Shown here in pieces: positions 1 through 8,938 of a DNA stretch of 35,745 nt. Position 1 is the first letter of the stretch, and every line of letters starts with the position of its first letter. The notes below the pieces were generated by a model, which saw nothing but the letters and a program-made list of their open reading frames with translations, ran no database searches and had not been told where the DNA came from. This stretch comes from an uncultured Pelagibacteraceae bacterium (GTDB lineage: Bacteria > Pseudomonadota > Alphaproteobacteria > Pelagibacterales > Pelagibacteraceae), in NCBI GenBank assembly GCA_902568975.1, contig CACFSO010000009.1:1-35745 (forward strand), given 5' to 3'. The translations under genes and the position numbers were made by a program.

Positions 1-484
1 ATTTTTTTAGTTTTGATAACGTAGGTTCAATTCTTTTCCATTCTTTATTAGCATCTATTGGAACTGAGCCTGGTCGTGTAGACTCTCCTCCTATATCTAA
101 AATACTACAACCAGCCTTCATCATTTTTTTAGAATGAATTAAACCTAGATTTTTTTTTAAATACTTTCCTCCATCTGAAAAACTATCAGGTGTAAGATTT
201 AGTACTCCCATCAAAATTGGAGTATTTGATAAATTTAAATTTTTAAATTTTTTTTTTTTAGTTATTAATTTTAAATCAAATTTAATTTTTTGCTTCAAAA
301 AGCTATTTTGTTTTTTTATTTCTTTAATGTTAATTTTTTTCTTTGATTTTCTAGTAATAATTTCTAAAGAATCAAAAGATATACAATCGTTTCCATTAAG
401 TGGTAGAGAAGTTTTGTTTTTTACTTTTTTTTTTGATTCTGAACCGTAATAAAAATTACACACTCTTGTGTAATATTTTTTCAT
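1..484 (-). CDS. folP: Dihydropteroate synthase, N-terminal part (runs off window)
   Basis: Dihydropteroate synthase condenses p-aminobenzoate with 6-hydroxymethyl-7,8-dihydropterin pyrophosphate in cytosolic folate synthesis. Reading the minus strand from the ATG at 484 gives about 161 residues, open to the window edge. The two family signatures are present: MGVLNLTPDSFSDGG at about residues 92-106 and DIGGESTRPG at about 130-139. They mark the first strands of the TIM barrel and the pterin/pyrophosphate loops. About 90 lysine-rich residues precede the barrel, longer than in the E. coli enzyme; their role is unknown. The gene starts 7 nt after the ftsH stop, giving the common ftsH-folP order. 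The C-terminal part lies outside the window. Confidence 0.93.
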   Translation of the reverse strand, partial: MKKYYTRVCNFYYGSESKKKVKNKTSLPLNGNDCISFDSLEIITRKSKKKINIKEIKKQNSFLKQKIKFDLKLITKKKKFKNLNLSNTPILMGVLNLTPDSFSDGGKYLKKNLGLIHSKKMMKAGCSILDIGGESTRPGSVPIDANKEWKRIEPTLSKLKK

Positions 485-490
485 TAGGTT

Positions 491-2383
491 TTAATGAACA
501 ATTTTTGGTTTTAATCCGATTGAACCAAGAGCAGAACTTTGATTTTCATCTTCAACCTTCAAATCTTCTTTGTTTTCAGGATAGATGTTTTTATTAATTA
601 AATTCTCTATTTCGCTTCCTGTTAAGGTTTCATATGTTAATAAAGCTTTAGCCAATTTATGAAGATCTTGAATCTTTTCATTTAATATTTTTTTTGCCCT
701 TTCATAACCTTTATCAACAATTTTTTTTATTTCCGAGTCGACTTTTCTTGCGGTTTCTTCTGACATATTTTGTTGTCTAGCAACTGACCTTCCTAAAAAT
801 ACTTCTTCTTCATTCTCCCCATATGCAATTGGTCCTAATTCTTTACTTAAACCTGCTCTTGTGACCATAGCTCTAGCTCTTTTTGTAGCTTGCTCAATGT
901 CGCTTGAAGCTCCAGTGGTAACCTTATCATCTCCAAATATAATTTCTTCTGCAACTCTTCCTCCCATAGCAATTGCCATCTGGGCATGGAGCTGTTCTCT
1001 TGTTTGTGATAATTCATCTTTTTCTGGAAGTTGCATAACCATTCCCAAAGCTCTTCCTCTAGGAATTATAGTCGCTTTATGTATCGGATAGGCTGCTTTT
1101 TCATTTATAGTTACAATAGCATGTCCTGCTTCATGATAAGCGGTTAGTTTCTTTTCTTCATCTGTCATTACCATTGATCTTCTTTCAGCTCCCATCATAA
1201 CTTTATCTTTTGCTTCTTCAAATTCTTGATAAGTAACAATTCTTTTATTTTTTCTTGCCGCTAGGAGTGCTGCCTCATTTACTAAGTTTGCTAAATCTGC
1301 TCCAGAAAAACCAGGCGTACCTCTCGCAATAGTTCTCAAATTAATATCAGGTGTCATAGATATTTTTTTTGCATGCACTTTAAGAATTTTTTCTCTTCCA
1401 ATAATATCAGGAAGAGAAACTACAACTTGTCTGTCAAATCTTCCTGGTCTAAGTAATGCCGGATCTAATACATCAGGTCTATTCGTTGCTGCAATAATTA
1501 TTACACCCTCATTGGTATCAAAACCATCCATTTCCACCAATAATTGATTTAGTGTCTGTTCTCTTTCGTCATTTCCTCCCCCAAGACCCGCTCCTCTACT
1601 TCTGCCAACTGCATCAATCTCATCAATAAAAATAATACAAGGTGAATTTTTTTTACCTTGTTCAAACATATCTCTTACTCTAGAAGCTCCAACTCCAACG
1701 AACATTTCTACAAAATCTGATCCAGATATAGTAAAAAAAGGAACTCCTGCTTCTCCCGCTATAGCTCTTGCCAATAAAGTTTTTCCTGTTCCGGGAGGAC
1801 CAACTAATAGACATCCTCTTGGAATTTTTCCTCCTAATCTGCTAAATTTTTTAGGATCTTTTAAAAACTCAACTACTTCCTCGACTTCTTCTTTTGCTTC
1901 CTCTACTCCCGCTACATCGTTAAAAGTTACTTTACCTTTAATTTGATTCATCATTTTTGCTTTTGATCTTCCAAAGCCCATGGCTCCACCTTTGCCACCT
2001 TGCATTTGTCTCATAAAAAATATCCAAACTGCAATTAATAACAACATAGGAAACCAAGACAATAATACACCCAAAAGAGAAGGCATTTTTTCATCCAAAG
2101 GGGCGGCGGAAATACTAACGCCTTTATCTGATAATTTTTCTATTAGATTTGGATCATTTGGCGAAAAAGTTGTAAATTTTTTTCCATCTGACATAATTCC
2201 TTTGATGTTATTTCCTTGAATTTCAACCTGTACAACTCTTCCATTATCTACTTCCTTTAAAAATTCTGAAAAAATAATGTTATTTTTTTGATTAGATGTG
2301 GTTTGAGGACTTTTAAACATATTATATAGCCCAATAGTTAGAAAAACTATTATTGCCCACATTAATAAATTTCTTAAATTCAT
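491..2383 (-). CDS. ftsH: ATP-dependent zinc metalloprotease FtsH
   Basis: Membrane-anchored AAA+ protease that extracts and degrades membrane and short-lived cytosolic proteins. The 630 residues show two membrane segments (about 7-24 and 101-123) flanking a small periplasmic domain. The AAA+ module has Walker A GPPGTGKT (195-202), Walker B IFIDEID (251-257) and the second-region-of-homology arginines in [20 protein letters not shown]. The zinc-binding HEAGH is at 417-421. The length is normal and the protein looks intact. It lies 57 nt after tilS and directly before folP, the common tilS-ftsH-folP arrangement. Confidence 0.98.
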   Translation of the reverse strand: MNLRNLLMWAIIVFLTIGLYNMFKSPQTTSNQKNNIIFSEFLKEVDNGRVVQVEIQGNNIKGIMSDGKKFTTFSPNDPNLIEKLSDKGVSISAAPLDEKMPSLLGVLLSWFPMLLLIAVWIFFMRQMQGGKGGAMGFGRSKAKMMNQIKGKVTFNDVAGVEEAKEEVEEVVEFLKDPKKFSRLGGKIPRGCLLVGPPGTGKTLLARAIAGEAGVPFFTISGSDFVEMFVGVGASRVRDMFEQGKKNSPCIIFIDEIDAVGRSRGAGLGGGNDEREQTLNQLLVEMDGFDTNEGVIIIAATNRPDVLDPALLRPGRFDRQVVVSLPDIIGREKILKVHAKKISMTPDINLRTIARGTPGFSGADLANLVNEAALLAARKNKRIVTYQEFEEAKDKVMMGAERRSMVMTDEEKKLTAYHEAGHAIVTINEKAAYPIHKATIIPRGRALGMVMQLPEKDELSQTREQLHAQMAIAMGGRVAEEIIFGDDKVTTGASSDIEQATKRARAMVTRAGLSKELGPIAYGENEEEVFLGRSVARQQNMSEETARKVDSEIKKIVDKGYERAKKILNEKIQDLHKLAKALLTYETLTGSEIENLINKNIYPENKEDLKVEDENQSSALGSIGLKPKIVH

Positions 2384-2440
2384 AATATTACATAAAGTAG
2401 GATCTATTCTAAATTAAACAAGTGTAAATTTGACACAAAT

Positions 2441-3496
2441 CTAAGTTTTTTTTGCATTTTCTTTATAAATTATCACAGAATTATTAACTTTTTCTACAAC
2501 GCACCCTGATAAAGTAATTTTATCAAATTTTTTTGAATTAATTTTCTTTAATGCCATTATTATAGTTTTTCCTCTACTTTCATAATATTTTTGTCCCATG
2601 TTTTGTAAGACTTTTGAAAATGATCTAAATACAACTTCATCCGCTTCCATAAAAAAAGTATTTTTTAAAATACAAACTAATTTATTACTTATTAACTTTG
2701 AGTTTAATTTTATATTTTTTTCTACATAATAATTTATTGATTGATTAGTACTACTTAAGTTATTTAAAGTTAATTTAAGCTTGTTTTCATCAAAACCTTC
2801 TTTTTCAAATTTATTGATCAATTTTCTTACCCTTACTCTTGTAAAAATATCATTATAATTTGAGATATCATCTACATAAAAATTAAATACAGATTTTGAA
2901 ATATATTTTAAGTTTTCCTTTTTTTGATTCAATAAGGGTCTTAATATATTTATATTATTTTTTCTTTTTGTGAATACATTATTAAATGATGATAAACCTT
3001 TAAGTCCTGAACCTCTAAATAATCTTATAAAAAAATTCTCATATAAATCATCTAAATGATGACCTACTAAAATCGTATTTATACTATTTTTAACACATTC
3101 CTTTTCAAGTAAAAAATATCTATTATTTCTTGCAATAGACTGAATATTTGAATTAGGTTTTTTACCTTTCCAAAATATTATTTTACATTTTATATTATTT
3201 TTTTTTAATATAGATTTAAGTTTTTTTGCCTCTTCAAATGAGTTTTTTCTCAACTTATGATCAATTGTATAATAAAAAACATCAATATTTTTTTCATCTG
3301 CATAACATTTTGATAGAAATGTTAAAGCTAAGCTATCTGGCCCACCTGAAACTGCCACAGCAAATTTTCTTTCTTTGATATATCTATCTAAATTGTTTTT
3401 AAAATCTTTATAAACTTTTTTTATTTTTGAGTCTTTTAAATGTTTATTAACAACCTTATGAGTTTTTTTCTTTGCATTGAAACTTTTTTTGTTCAT
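2441..3496 (-). CDS. tilS: tRNA(Ile)-lysidine synthase TilS
   Basis: Ligates lysine to C34 of the CAU-anticodon tRNA-Ile so that it reads AUA codons, which should be frequent in a genome this AT-rich. The N-type ATP pyrophosphatase P-loop SGGPDS lies at residues 50-55 of the 351-residue product, followed by the GHHLDDLYENFFIRLFRG region typical of the family. The frame is also open from an ATG at 3541 (366 residues), but that would overlap ybgF by 86 nt. The ATG at 3496 still overlaps by 41 nt and keeps the whole domain, so it is preferred; neither start has a convincing Shine-Dalgarno. Transcribed with ybgF upstream and ftsH downstream. Confidence 0.93.
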   Translation of the reverse strand: MNKKSFNAKKKTHKVVNKHLKDSKIKKVYKDFKNNLDRYIKERKFAVAVSGGPDSLALTFLSKCYADEKNIDVFYYTIDHKLRKNSFEEAKKLKSILKKNNIKCKIIFWKGKKPNSNIQSIARNNRYFLLEKECVKNSINTILVGHHLDDLYENFFIRLFRGSGLKGLSSFNNVFTKRKNNINILRPLLNQKKENLKYISKSVFNFYVDDISNYNDIFTRVRVRKLINKFEKEGFDENKLKLTLNNLSSTNQSINYYVEKNIKLNSKLISNKLVCILKNTFFMEADEVVFRSFSKVLQNMGQKYYESRGKTIIMALKKINSKKFDKITLSGCVVEKVNNSVIIYKENAKKT

Positions 3497-4445
3497 ACTT
3501 TGCTTTTTGAAGAACAGATTGATTTGCTTCCGGATATTCATCTTCTACACCCACTATCATCAAACAACCTTGATCTTTTTCCCCCATCTGTACTAATGAT
3601 ACTCCAAGTTTTAATAAATTTATAGGACCCTTTTCACTTTTTGGATATTTTTGATAACCTTCTAAATATGCTGAAGCAGCATCTGTGTAAAGTTGTCTTA
3701 TTCTAAATGTTTCAGCATACCAATATTGTGCATTTCCAGCTAAATCATGTTCTGGATTTTTAATAACAAATTCTCTAAAAGCTCTTTCAGCAGTATTATA
3801 ATCTCCCACCTTTAAAAAACTTGTTGCAAACTCATATTGTTTTTCTGGAATTACATCTGGTAATAATTTTTCTTCTGACTCAAAGACTTCTGTGACAACT
3901 GTTGATGTAGTTTCTATAGATTCAGTTTTTTGAGTTTCATTTTTTGTCTCAAAATCTTTGTAAGAGATTGATCCTAAATCTTGTGGTTGACTAGAACCTG
4001 GTAATTCTTTTTCTGATTCAGGTAAAGAAGAAATTTTTTTATCATTTTCTAATTCTTCTCCAAAGATTGCTTTTTCTTCTAAATTTTGAAATCTTAATTG
4101 ATTATCAGCTTGTACTTTAGATAATCTGCTAGAGAGTTTATCAAGTTTAAAATTTATTTCTTCAAATCTATTTGTTAAAGTTTGAAATTGTTTTTCAATT
4201 TCAGAAAGTTTAAGTAAATGCCTTGTTAGAACTTCTTCAGAATTTTGATCTAATGACTGAGATGAATTTTCCAGTTGTTCATTGTTTGAAAAATTTTCAG
4301 AATATACGGCTCTTTCTAGTGTTTTAACGTCCTGTTGAATTAATTTAAGTATTTCATAAATATTATGATCTTCAGAAAAGGAATTATTTATTAAAACAAA
4401 AAAAATAATTATTAAATATATAAATTTTTTTTTAATAATGTGCAT
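3456..4445 (-). CDS. ybgF: Tol-Pal system coordinator YbgF/CpoB (periplasmic)
   Basis: Periplasmic partner of TolA that links the Tol-Pal machine to peptidoglycan synthesis at the septum (known from E. coli CpoB). The 329 residues begin with a signal peptide (basic MHIIKKK, hydrophobic core to about residue 24, SFSEDHN). A glutamine-rich coiled-coil stretch spans about 25-125, a low-complexity acidic linker follows, and the C-terminal 120 residues are TPR repeats with the YbgF pattern (FREFVIKNPEHDLAGNAQYW, YQKYPKSEKGPINLLKLG). The gene follows pal but is separated from it by a strong hairpin terminator, so it may have its own promoter with tilS-ftsH-folP. Confidence 0.93.
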   Translation of the reverse strand: MHIIKKKFIYLIIIFFVLINNSFSEDHNIYEILKLIQQDVKTLERAVYSENFSNNEQLENSSQSLDQNSEEVLTRHLLKLSEIEKQFQTLTNRFEEINFKLDKLSSRLSKVQADNQLRFQNLEEKAIFGEELENDKKISSLPESEKELPGSSQPQDLGSISYKDFETKNETQKTESIETTSTVVTEVFESEEKLLPDVIPEKQYEFATSFLKVGDYNTAERAFREFVIKNPEHDLAGNAQYWYAETFRIRQLYTDAASAYLEGYQKYPKSEKGPINLLKLGVSLVQMGEKDQGCLMIVGVEDEYPEANQSVLQKAKYEQKKFQCKEKNS

Positions 4446-4472
4446 TAATTCATTTGTAAATATAATAATGGC

Positions 4473-4517
4473 AAAAAAAAGACCCTAAAAACTTATATAG
4501 TTTTTAGAGTCTTTTTT
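4473..4517 (-). terminator. Intrinsic terminator after pal
   Basis: Left arm GACCCTAAAAACT (4481-4493) and right arm AGTTTTTAGAGTC (4499-4511) form a 13-bp stem with a 5-nt loop, with one G-U wobble on the minus-strand RNA. The stem is followed on the minus strand by eight T (4473-4480) and on the plus strand by six T (4512-4517), so it could work in both directions. It ends the tolQRAB-pal transcript before ybgF. Confidence 0.85.
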
Positions 4518-4525
4518 AAAAATTA

Positions 4526-5020
4526 TTAATTAGCTTTTACTGTTACAGATCTTCTATTTTTTGACCAAGATAATGGATTGGATCCTGAGTCTACCGGTCT
4601 TTCTTTTCCATAACTTATCACAGAAATTCTGCTAGATGATACACCATAAGTCATTAAATAATCTTTGGCTGCATTAGCTCTTCTTTCACCTAATGCCAAG
4701 TTATATTCTCTTGTACCTCTTTCGTCTGCATGGCCTTCTACTACTACATTAATTCCAGAATTTTTTCTTAACCAAGCTGCTTGCTTTCTTAAAGTGTCTC
4801 TTGCAGCTGTTGTTAAAATTGATTCATTTGTCGCAAAGAAAACTCTATCTGGAACTCCATCAGCTAAATATTTAACTGTATCAGTTCCTACATAAACATC
4901 ATCCTTCATTTGTGCACTTGAAGTAGTTGTTGTAGATGTTTTTTTTGTTGCACAAGCTGACAAAACTAAACTAAGAATTAATATTAATATTGTGTTTCTA
5001 TAAGTTTTGTTAAAAATCAT
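4526..5020 (-). CDS. pal: Peptidoglycan-associated lipoprotein Pal
   Basis: Outer-membrane lipoprotein that binds peptidoglycan and TolB. The 164 residues start with a lipoprotein signal peptide ending in lipobox LSAC, with Cys23 as the lipidated residue, then a Ser/Thr-rich tether. The C-terminal OmpA-like domain (about 55-164) contains VVVEGHADERGTREYNLALG and RRANAAKDYL, the diaminopimelate-binding region. A strong Shine-Dalgarno AAAGGAG (minus strand, 5026-5032) lies 5 nt before the ATG. It follows tolB after a 119-nt gap holding a candidate promoter, and is closed by a hairpin terminator, so extra pal transcripts are plausible. Confidence 0.97.
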   Translation of the reverse strand: MIFNKTYRNTILILILSLVLSACATKKTSTTTTSSAQMKDDVYVGTDTVKYLADGVPDRVFFATNESILTTAARDTLRKQAAWLRKNSGINVVVEGHADERGTREYNLALGERRANAAKDYLMTYGVSSSRISVISYGKERPVDSGSNPLSWSKNRRSVTVKAN

Positions 5021-5060
5021 TAGGACTCCTTTAAATCAATTTTTTAAACTTTTTCACACC

Positions 5061-5089
5061 TAAATAGATCTTTCAAGTCAAAAAATCAA
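5061..5089 (-). promoter_or_regulatory. Candidate sigma70-type promoter for pal
   Basis: On the minus strand, TTGATT (5084-5089) and TATTTA (5061-5066) are separated by exactly 17 bp in the tolB-pal gap, about 40 nt before the pal ATG. AT-rich DNA gives many chance matches, so this is a suggestion only. Confidence 0.35.
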
Positions 5090-5119
5090 GATTATTTGAT
5101 AAAAATCAACAAAATTTAA

Positions 5120-5153
5120 CCATTAATTGCTCAATACCATTAATTGCTCAATA
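5120..5153. repeat. 17-bp perfect tandem duplication at the tolB stop codon
   Basis: The 17-mer CCATTAATTGCTCAATA occurs twice back to back (5120-5136 and 5137-5153). The copy nearer the gene contains the last codons and the TAA of tolB; the other copy lies just beyond the stop. Confidence 0.9.
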
Positions 5154-6486
5154 AAGACGACCATGATGGATCTGAAGCATCTGTTTCAGTTTCAATCAAC
5201 CTTTCATTATAACCTGTTAAATCTATAGACCATAGCTTTGCAGAGAACCCTTGGCCTTTATTATCAGTTTTAGTTTCTCTATAAAAAATCAAAACTCTTC
5301 CATTTGGCGACCATGACGGAGCTTCTTGGTAATAATTTTCAGTTAATAATCTTTCTCCTTTGCCATCAGTTCTCATGACGCCAATATAAAATTTACCTTT
5401 GTGTAATTTTGTAAAAGCAATCAAATCACCCCTTGGGGACCATACAGGAGTCCCATAAAGACCTTTGCCAAAAGATATTCTTTTTACATTTTTTCCATCA
5501 TTTTTCATAACATATATTTGCTGATAACCACTCCTGTCCGAGTTAAAAGTAATATACTTACCATCTGGAGAATATGATGGTGAAGTATCTATAGAAGGAT
5601 GGTTTGTAATTTTTTGTACAATTCTATTTTCAAGATCCATAGTATAAATATCTGAATTGCCATCTTTTGCAAAACTCATTATTATTTTTTTTCCATCTGG
5701 AGAAAATCTAGGTGCAAATGTCATCCCAGGAAAATCACCAACTACCTCTTGTATTCCAGTTTCAATATCTAAAAGATAAACTCTAGGTAAATTTTTGAAA
5801 TAAGACAGGTAAGTTACCATTTGATTTGTTGGATTAAATCGTGGTGTAAGAACTAACTCATTGCCCAGAGTAAGGTATTTGTTATTGAAACCATCTTGAT
5901 CCATTATTGCAAGTTTCTTTATCCTTTTTGTCTTTGGACCTTCTTCTGATACATAAATTATTCTTGTATCAAAATAACCCGTCTCACCAGTTAATCTCTC
6001 GTAAACTTTGTCTGTAATTATATGACCAACTCTTCTCCAATTTTTTGGAACAGTTGTGAAAGCTAAAGCTAACATTTCCCTCCCAGCTAGAACATCCCAT
6101 AATCTAAACTCAACTCTTAATTTTTCTTCTTCAAATGAAACTTTACCTGTGATTAAAGCTTGAGCTTTAATTAAAGACCAATCTTCAAATCTTGGTTTAA
6201 GATGAGCTATATCTGACTCTTGTAGAAAAGCATCTTTGCTTAAAGGGTTAAATAGCCCAGATTGCTCTAAGTTATTATCTATAATTTTTGAAATTTCTAA
6301 ACCAAGATCATCTAAATCAAGTTCTTTTTTTAAATTAATTTTTGTTTTTTCATTAGAAAAAAGAGGAGACACAGCAATTGGAAGTGGATCTAAATTTCCT
6401 CTAGTGATATCAACTTCAATTAATGAAAAAGATTTGTTTGGAAACAAATAAAAAAGTAAAATAAAAAATATTTTTAAATTTTTCAT
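5140..6486 (-). CDS. tolB: Tol-Pal translocation protein TolB
   Basis: Periplasmic beta-propeller protein that shuttles between Pal and TolA in the Tol-Pal outer-membrane constriction machine. The 448 residues start with a signal peptide ([19 protein letters not shown], cleavage near residue 21). The N-terminal TolB domain ([19 protein letters not shown]) follows, then six WD40-like/PD40 blades from about residue 200 on, seen as repeats such as [52 protein letters not shown] and [17 protein letters not shown]. Its ATG shares a base with the tolA stop, so translation is probably coupled. The stop codon lies inside a 17-bp tandem duplication. Confidence 0.97.
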   Translation of the reverse strand: MKNLKIFFILLFYLFPNKSFSLIEVDITRGNLDPLPIAVSPLFSNEKTKINLKKELDLDDLGLEISKIIDNNLEQSGLFNPLSKDAFLQESDIAHLKPRFEDWSLIKAQALITGKVSFEEEKLRVEFRLWDVLAGREMLALAFTTVPKNWRRVGHIITDKVYERLTGETGYFDTRIIYVSEEGPKTKRIKKLAIMDQDGFNNKYLTLGNELVLTPRFNPTNQMVTYLSYFKNLPRVYLLDIETGIQEVVGDFPGMTFAPRFSPDGKKIIMSFAKDGNSDIYTMDLENRIVQKITNHPSIDTSPSYSPDGKYITFNSDRSGYQQIYVMKNDGKNVKRISFGKGLYGTPVWSPRGDLIAFTKLHKGKFYIGVMRTDGKGERLLTENYYQEAPSWSPNGRVLIFYRETKTDNKGQGFSAKLWSIDLTGYNERLIETETDASDPSWSSLLSN

Positions 6487-7298
6487 TATCCTCCTAGCAT
6501 TTCTCCTGCATCAAAATTTAATTGTAAATCCTTCCATCTTTCATAACCAGTGGAAGGAACTCTTAATGGCTGACACAATTTGATCGCTCTTAATGCACTT
6601 TCTGCTAAAACTTTATAAAATCCTTGGCCTGGACTATTCATTCTTATATGATCCAAAATTTCAGACTTAATTACTGATCCATCGGGTTTTAACTTTAATT
6701 TAATTCTTACTATTAAATTTTCATTATATGGCAATCCTAAAGGGATGCTCCAACATCCAAATATTTGAGCTTTAAGAGCATCTTCTTCACTTAATGAAAG
6801 TGCTGAAGTTGTAATTGAGGCATCTTGTGACTGTGTTATTTTATTTAACTTTTTGTTTGTGTCTGCTACTTCTTCTTTTGATTTATCTATAAGGGCAGCT
6901 ATGCTATTTGGGTCAAATAAATCATCTTTTTCAAATTCTGAAACCTGTTTTGCTTCATTATCTTCTTTTAAAGGGTTCTGCTTTTTTTCTTCAATTTTTT
7001 TAATTTTCTCTACTTTTTTATCTGGTAAAGGAATTGCATCAGGTTTATCTTTTTTTATTTTTTTTTTGGGAGGCGCTTGCTCTGAAACAAGCTTTTCTTT
7101 TTCCTTTTTAACCTTTTCTATAATTTTTTTTGCCTTTGGTGCAAATGGAATATTTGTTTTTTCAGTTATTTGAATTAACTCAATAGATACAATTGGTGGT
7201 AAATTAATTGGTTTTTTTGAAATAAATGGTAAGCTAATTACAGCAATAAATATTATTGCTAAATGAAACCCAGAAGAAATAATTAAACTTTTATACAA
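6486..7298 (-). CDS. tolA: TolA, inner-membrane to periplasm link of Tol-Pal
   Basis: Energy-transducing protein that spans the periplasm and contacts TolB/Pal. The 270 residues have an N-terminal membrane segment (about 5-25, [17 protein letters not shown]), then a long Lys/Glu/Pro-rich helical arm (about 50-135) and a C-terminal TonB/TolA-like domain ([35 protein letters not shown]). It starts 2 nt after the tolR stop. Linker composition is biased, as usual, so assignment rests on the membrane segment, the C-terminal domain and the tolQ-R-A-B order. Confidence 0.93.
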   Translation of the reverse strand: MYKSLIISSGFHLAIIFIAVISLPFISKKPINLPPIVSIELIQITEKTNIPFAPKAKKIIEKVKKEKEKLVSEQAPPKKKIKKDKPDAIPLPDKKVEKIKKIEEKKQNPLKEDNEAKQVSEFEKDDLFDPNSIAALIDKSKEEVADTNKKLNKITQSQDASITTSALSLSEEDALKAQIFGCWSIPLGLPYNENLIVRIKLKLKPDGSVIKSEILDHIRMNSPGQGFYKVLAESALRAIKLCQPLRVPSTGYERWKDLQLNFDAGEMLGG

Positions 7299-7300
7299 GT

Positions 7301-7717
7301 CTATCTTTCCTTAAATGGTTCAGAGATTAATGCAACTTTAGTAAATCCTGATCCTGATAACATTCCCATAATTTCAAGAACTCTACCGTAATTTATAGTT
7401 TTGTCTCCTCTAACATAAATTCTTGTATCAGTTCGATTTTTTGAAACTGCTAGAATTTTTGCTATAATTTTTTCATATTCAACCTTTGATTCTTGAATAA
7501 AAATTTCACCTTTAGAATTTATAGTTAATGTAAGAGGTTCTTGTTCTTCTGGAAGAGAGTCCGCAGAACTTTCTGGTAGATCAACTTGAACACCAACTGT
7601 CAATAAAGGAGCAGTAACCATGAATATGATCAGTAATACAAGCATTACATCTACAAATGGAGTAACATTTATTTCACTTATTGGTTCTTTTAAAGATTTT
7701 TTAAATTTAAAAGCCAT
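7301..7717 (-). CDS. tolR: TolR, ExbD/TolR-family proton channel subunit
   Basis: With TolQ forms the proton-motive-force-driven motor that energises TolA. The 138 residues show a short cytoplasmic N-terminus with ISEINVTPFVDVMLVLLIIF: the conserved Asp in the membrane helix (FVDVML) is the proton-carrying residue of the family. The helix is followed by a periplasmic domain with YVRGDKTINYGRVLEIMGML. The length is typical. One base separates it from tolQ upstream and 2 nt from tolA downstream, which suggests a coupled operon. Confidence 0.96.
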   Translation of the reverse strand: MAFKFKKSLKEPISEINVTPFVDVMLVLLIIFMVTAPLLTVGVQVDLPESSADSLPEEQEPLTLTINSKGEIFIQESKVEYEKIIAKILAVSKNRTDTRIYVRGDKTINYGRVLEIMGMLSGSGFTKVALISEPFKER

Positions 7718-7718
7718 T

Positions 7719-8393
7719 TTAAATTATTGATATAAATCTTTTGGAAAAATTTTCTAACCTTTGCGAATACTTTTTTGAGTCACTGGAAAATTTATTATAA
7801 GCAATAACTGCTGGTATTGCTGCAAGCAAGCCTAAAGCCGTTGCAAAAAGAGCTTCTGCAATTCCTGGTGCTACAATTGCAAGACTCGTATTTCTAGATA
7901 TTGCAATAGATTGAAATGAATTCATTATCCCCCATACTGTTCCAAAAAGACCAATGAATGGAGCAGTCGATCCTACTGTTGCAAGAAAAGTATAATTTTT
8001 ATCAATTGTGTTCATTTGTTTTTCAATATTAACTTCCAGAATAGTTGTTAATCTTTCGCTAAGATTTGACTTTGAACGAGATTTCAATACTTGCTGCATT
8101 GAACTTTTAAATAAAATTGCCATAGGATCTTCAATATTTTGAGGCAAACTATTATAGAATGTTTCTGCAGATTTTGATTTCCAAAATTTATCTTCAAATT
8201 CCTCTGAACTTTTATTTATTCTTCTAAATAACTTTAATTTATCAAAGATAATCGCCCAAGAATAAATGGAACTTACAATAAGAATAATTATTACAGACTT
8301 TACAATTATGTCTGCTCTCAAAAACAATGTAATTATTGAAAAATCAGTATTACTAGCAAGTCCTACGGCTTGTGATGTTATATCAGCTTCCAT
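7719..8393 (-). CDS. tolQ: TolQ, MotA/TolQ/ExbB-family channel subunit
   Basis: Inner-membrane stator-like subunit that pairs with TolR. The 224 residues have three membrane segments: about 25-48, about 132-155 (TVGSTAPFIGLFGTVWGIMN, the family signature) and about 170-196 (APGIAEALFATALGLLAAIP). It is the first gene of the tol-pal run here. The ybgC thioesterase that often heads this operon is absent; the gene directly upstream, 53 nt away, is the RuvC-like nuclease. A perfect TATAAT lies in that gap on the minus strand. Confidence 0.97.
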   Translation of the reverse strand: MEADITSQAVGLASNTDFSIITLFLRADIIVKSVIIILIVSSIYSWAIIFDKLKLFRRINKSSEEFEDKFWKSKSAETFYNSLPQNIEDPMAILFKSSMQQVLKSRSKSNLSERLTTILEVNIEKQMNTIDKNYTFLATVGSTAPFIGLFGTVWGIMNSFQSIAISRNTSLAIVAPGIAEALFATALGLLAAIPAVIAYNKFSSDSKKYSQRLENFSKRFISII

Positions 8394-8435
8394 TTTTAAC
8401 GTTTCACACTAAAATGTGTCATCAATTTGGCTTTA

Positions 8436-8441
8436 ATTATA
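8436..8441 (-). promoter_or_regulatory. Candidate -10 element upstream of tolQ
   Basis: A perfect TATAAT on the minus strand, about 42 nt before the tolQ ATG. The corresponding -35 (near ACTTAC at 17-bp spacing) is poor, so promoter status is uncertain. Confidence 0.35.
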
Positions 8442-8446
8442 AGTTA

Positions 8447-8938
8447 TTACTCTTTAGCGTAAGTATTATTGAAAAAACTTGCTATTAAAATAGCATCTGC
8501 TTTATTCATATCTTTTTTTCTTGATAATTGTGAAGAAATATAAGGAAAAATCTCTATAGCTTTAGCTCTACTTGCATCTTTTTCGGTTTTTATTAGATTA
8601 AAATACTTCTTCCATTTGGCTGGACTTACAAAATACATTGGTAATTGCATGGCAGCGCATATTCCTTTTATTGCTCCAAAAGATTGTCCAAAGTTAAACA
8701 TGCTTGTAACCCCTTGACCAGGCATAGCAGATACTTTTTCTATAACTACAAAAATATTTTTTTTTGATTTATCTTTAATCCTACTAGATATCTCATTATA
8801 AATTTGCGATCCATTAATTTGTTTTTTGTTTTTTTTTCCTTCTGCCATATTTGGCATTTCGATAACATCTTTTATTTCACCATCTTCAAAGAAGCATATA
8901 GCTCCGGAAATTCCAGGATCTATTCCTATTATAAACAT
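8447..8938 (-). CDS. ruvC: RuvC-like Holliday junction endonuclease, phage-type subfamily
   Basis: RNase H-fold nuclease expected to resolve Holliday junctions. The 163 residues carry GIDPGISGAI at 5-14 (catalytic Asp7), VVIEKVSAMPGQG at 64-76 (Glu67) and KKDMNKADAILIA at 141-153 (Asp143/Asp148), so a full acidic set is present. The SGAI variant of the first motif, MPGQGVTSMFNFG and the SPAKWKK segment match the RuvC-like proteins common in phages and some bacteria rather than canonical E. coli-type RuvC. It sits in the canonical place, directly after yebC (the yebC TAA abuts its ATG), but ruvA and ruvB do not follow; tolQ comes next. Nuclease activity is likely; subfamily assignment is from memory of motifs. 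Confidence 0.85.
   Translation of the reverse strand: MFIIGIDPGISGAICFFEDGEIKDVIEMPNMAEGKKNKKQINGSQIYNEISSRIKDKSKKNIFVVIEKVSAMPGQGVTSMFNFGQSFGAIKGICAAMQLPMYFVSPAKWKKYFNLIKTEKDASRAKAIEIFPYISSQLSRKKDMNKADAILIASFFNNTYAKE

Noticed and set aside
6853..7173. Plus-strand ORF rich in Phe and Ser opposite tolA
   Set aside because: It mirrors the Lys/Glu-rich tolA arm; composition is that expected of an antisense shadow.
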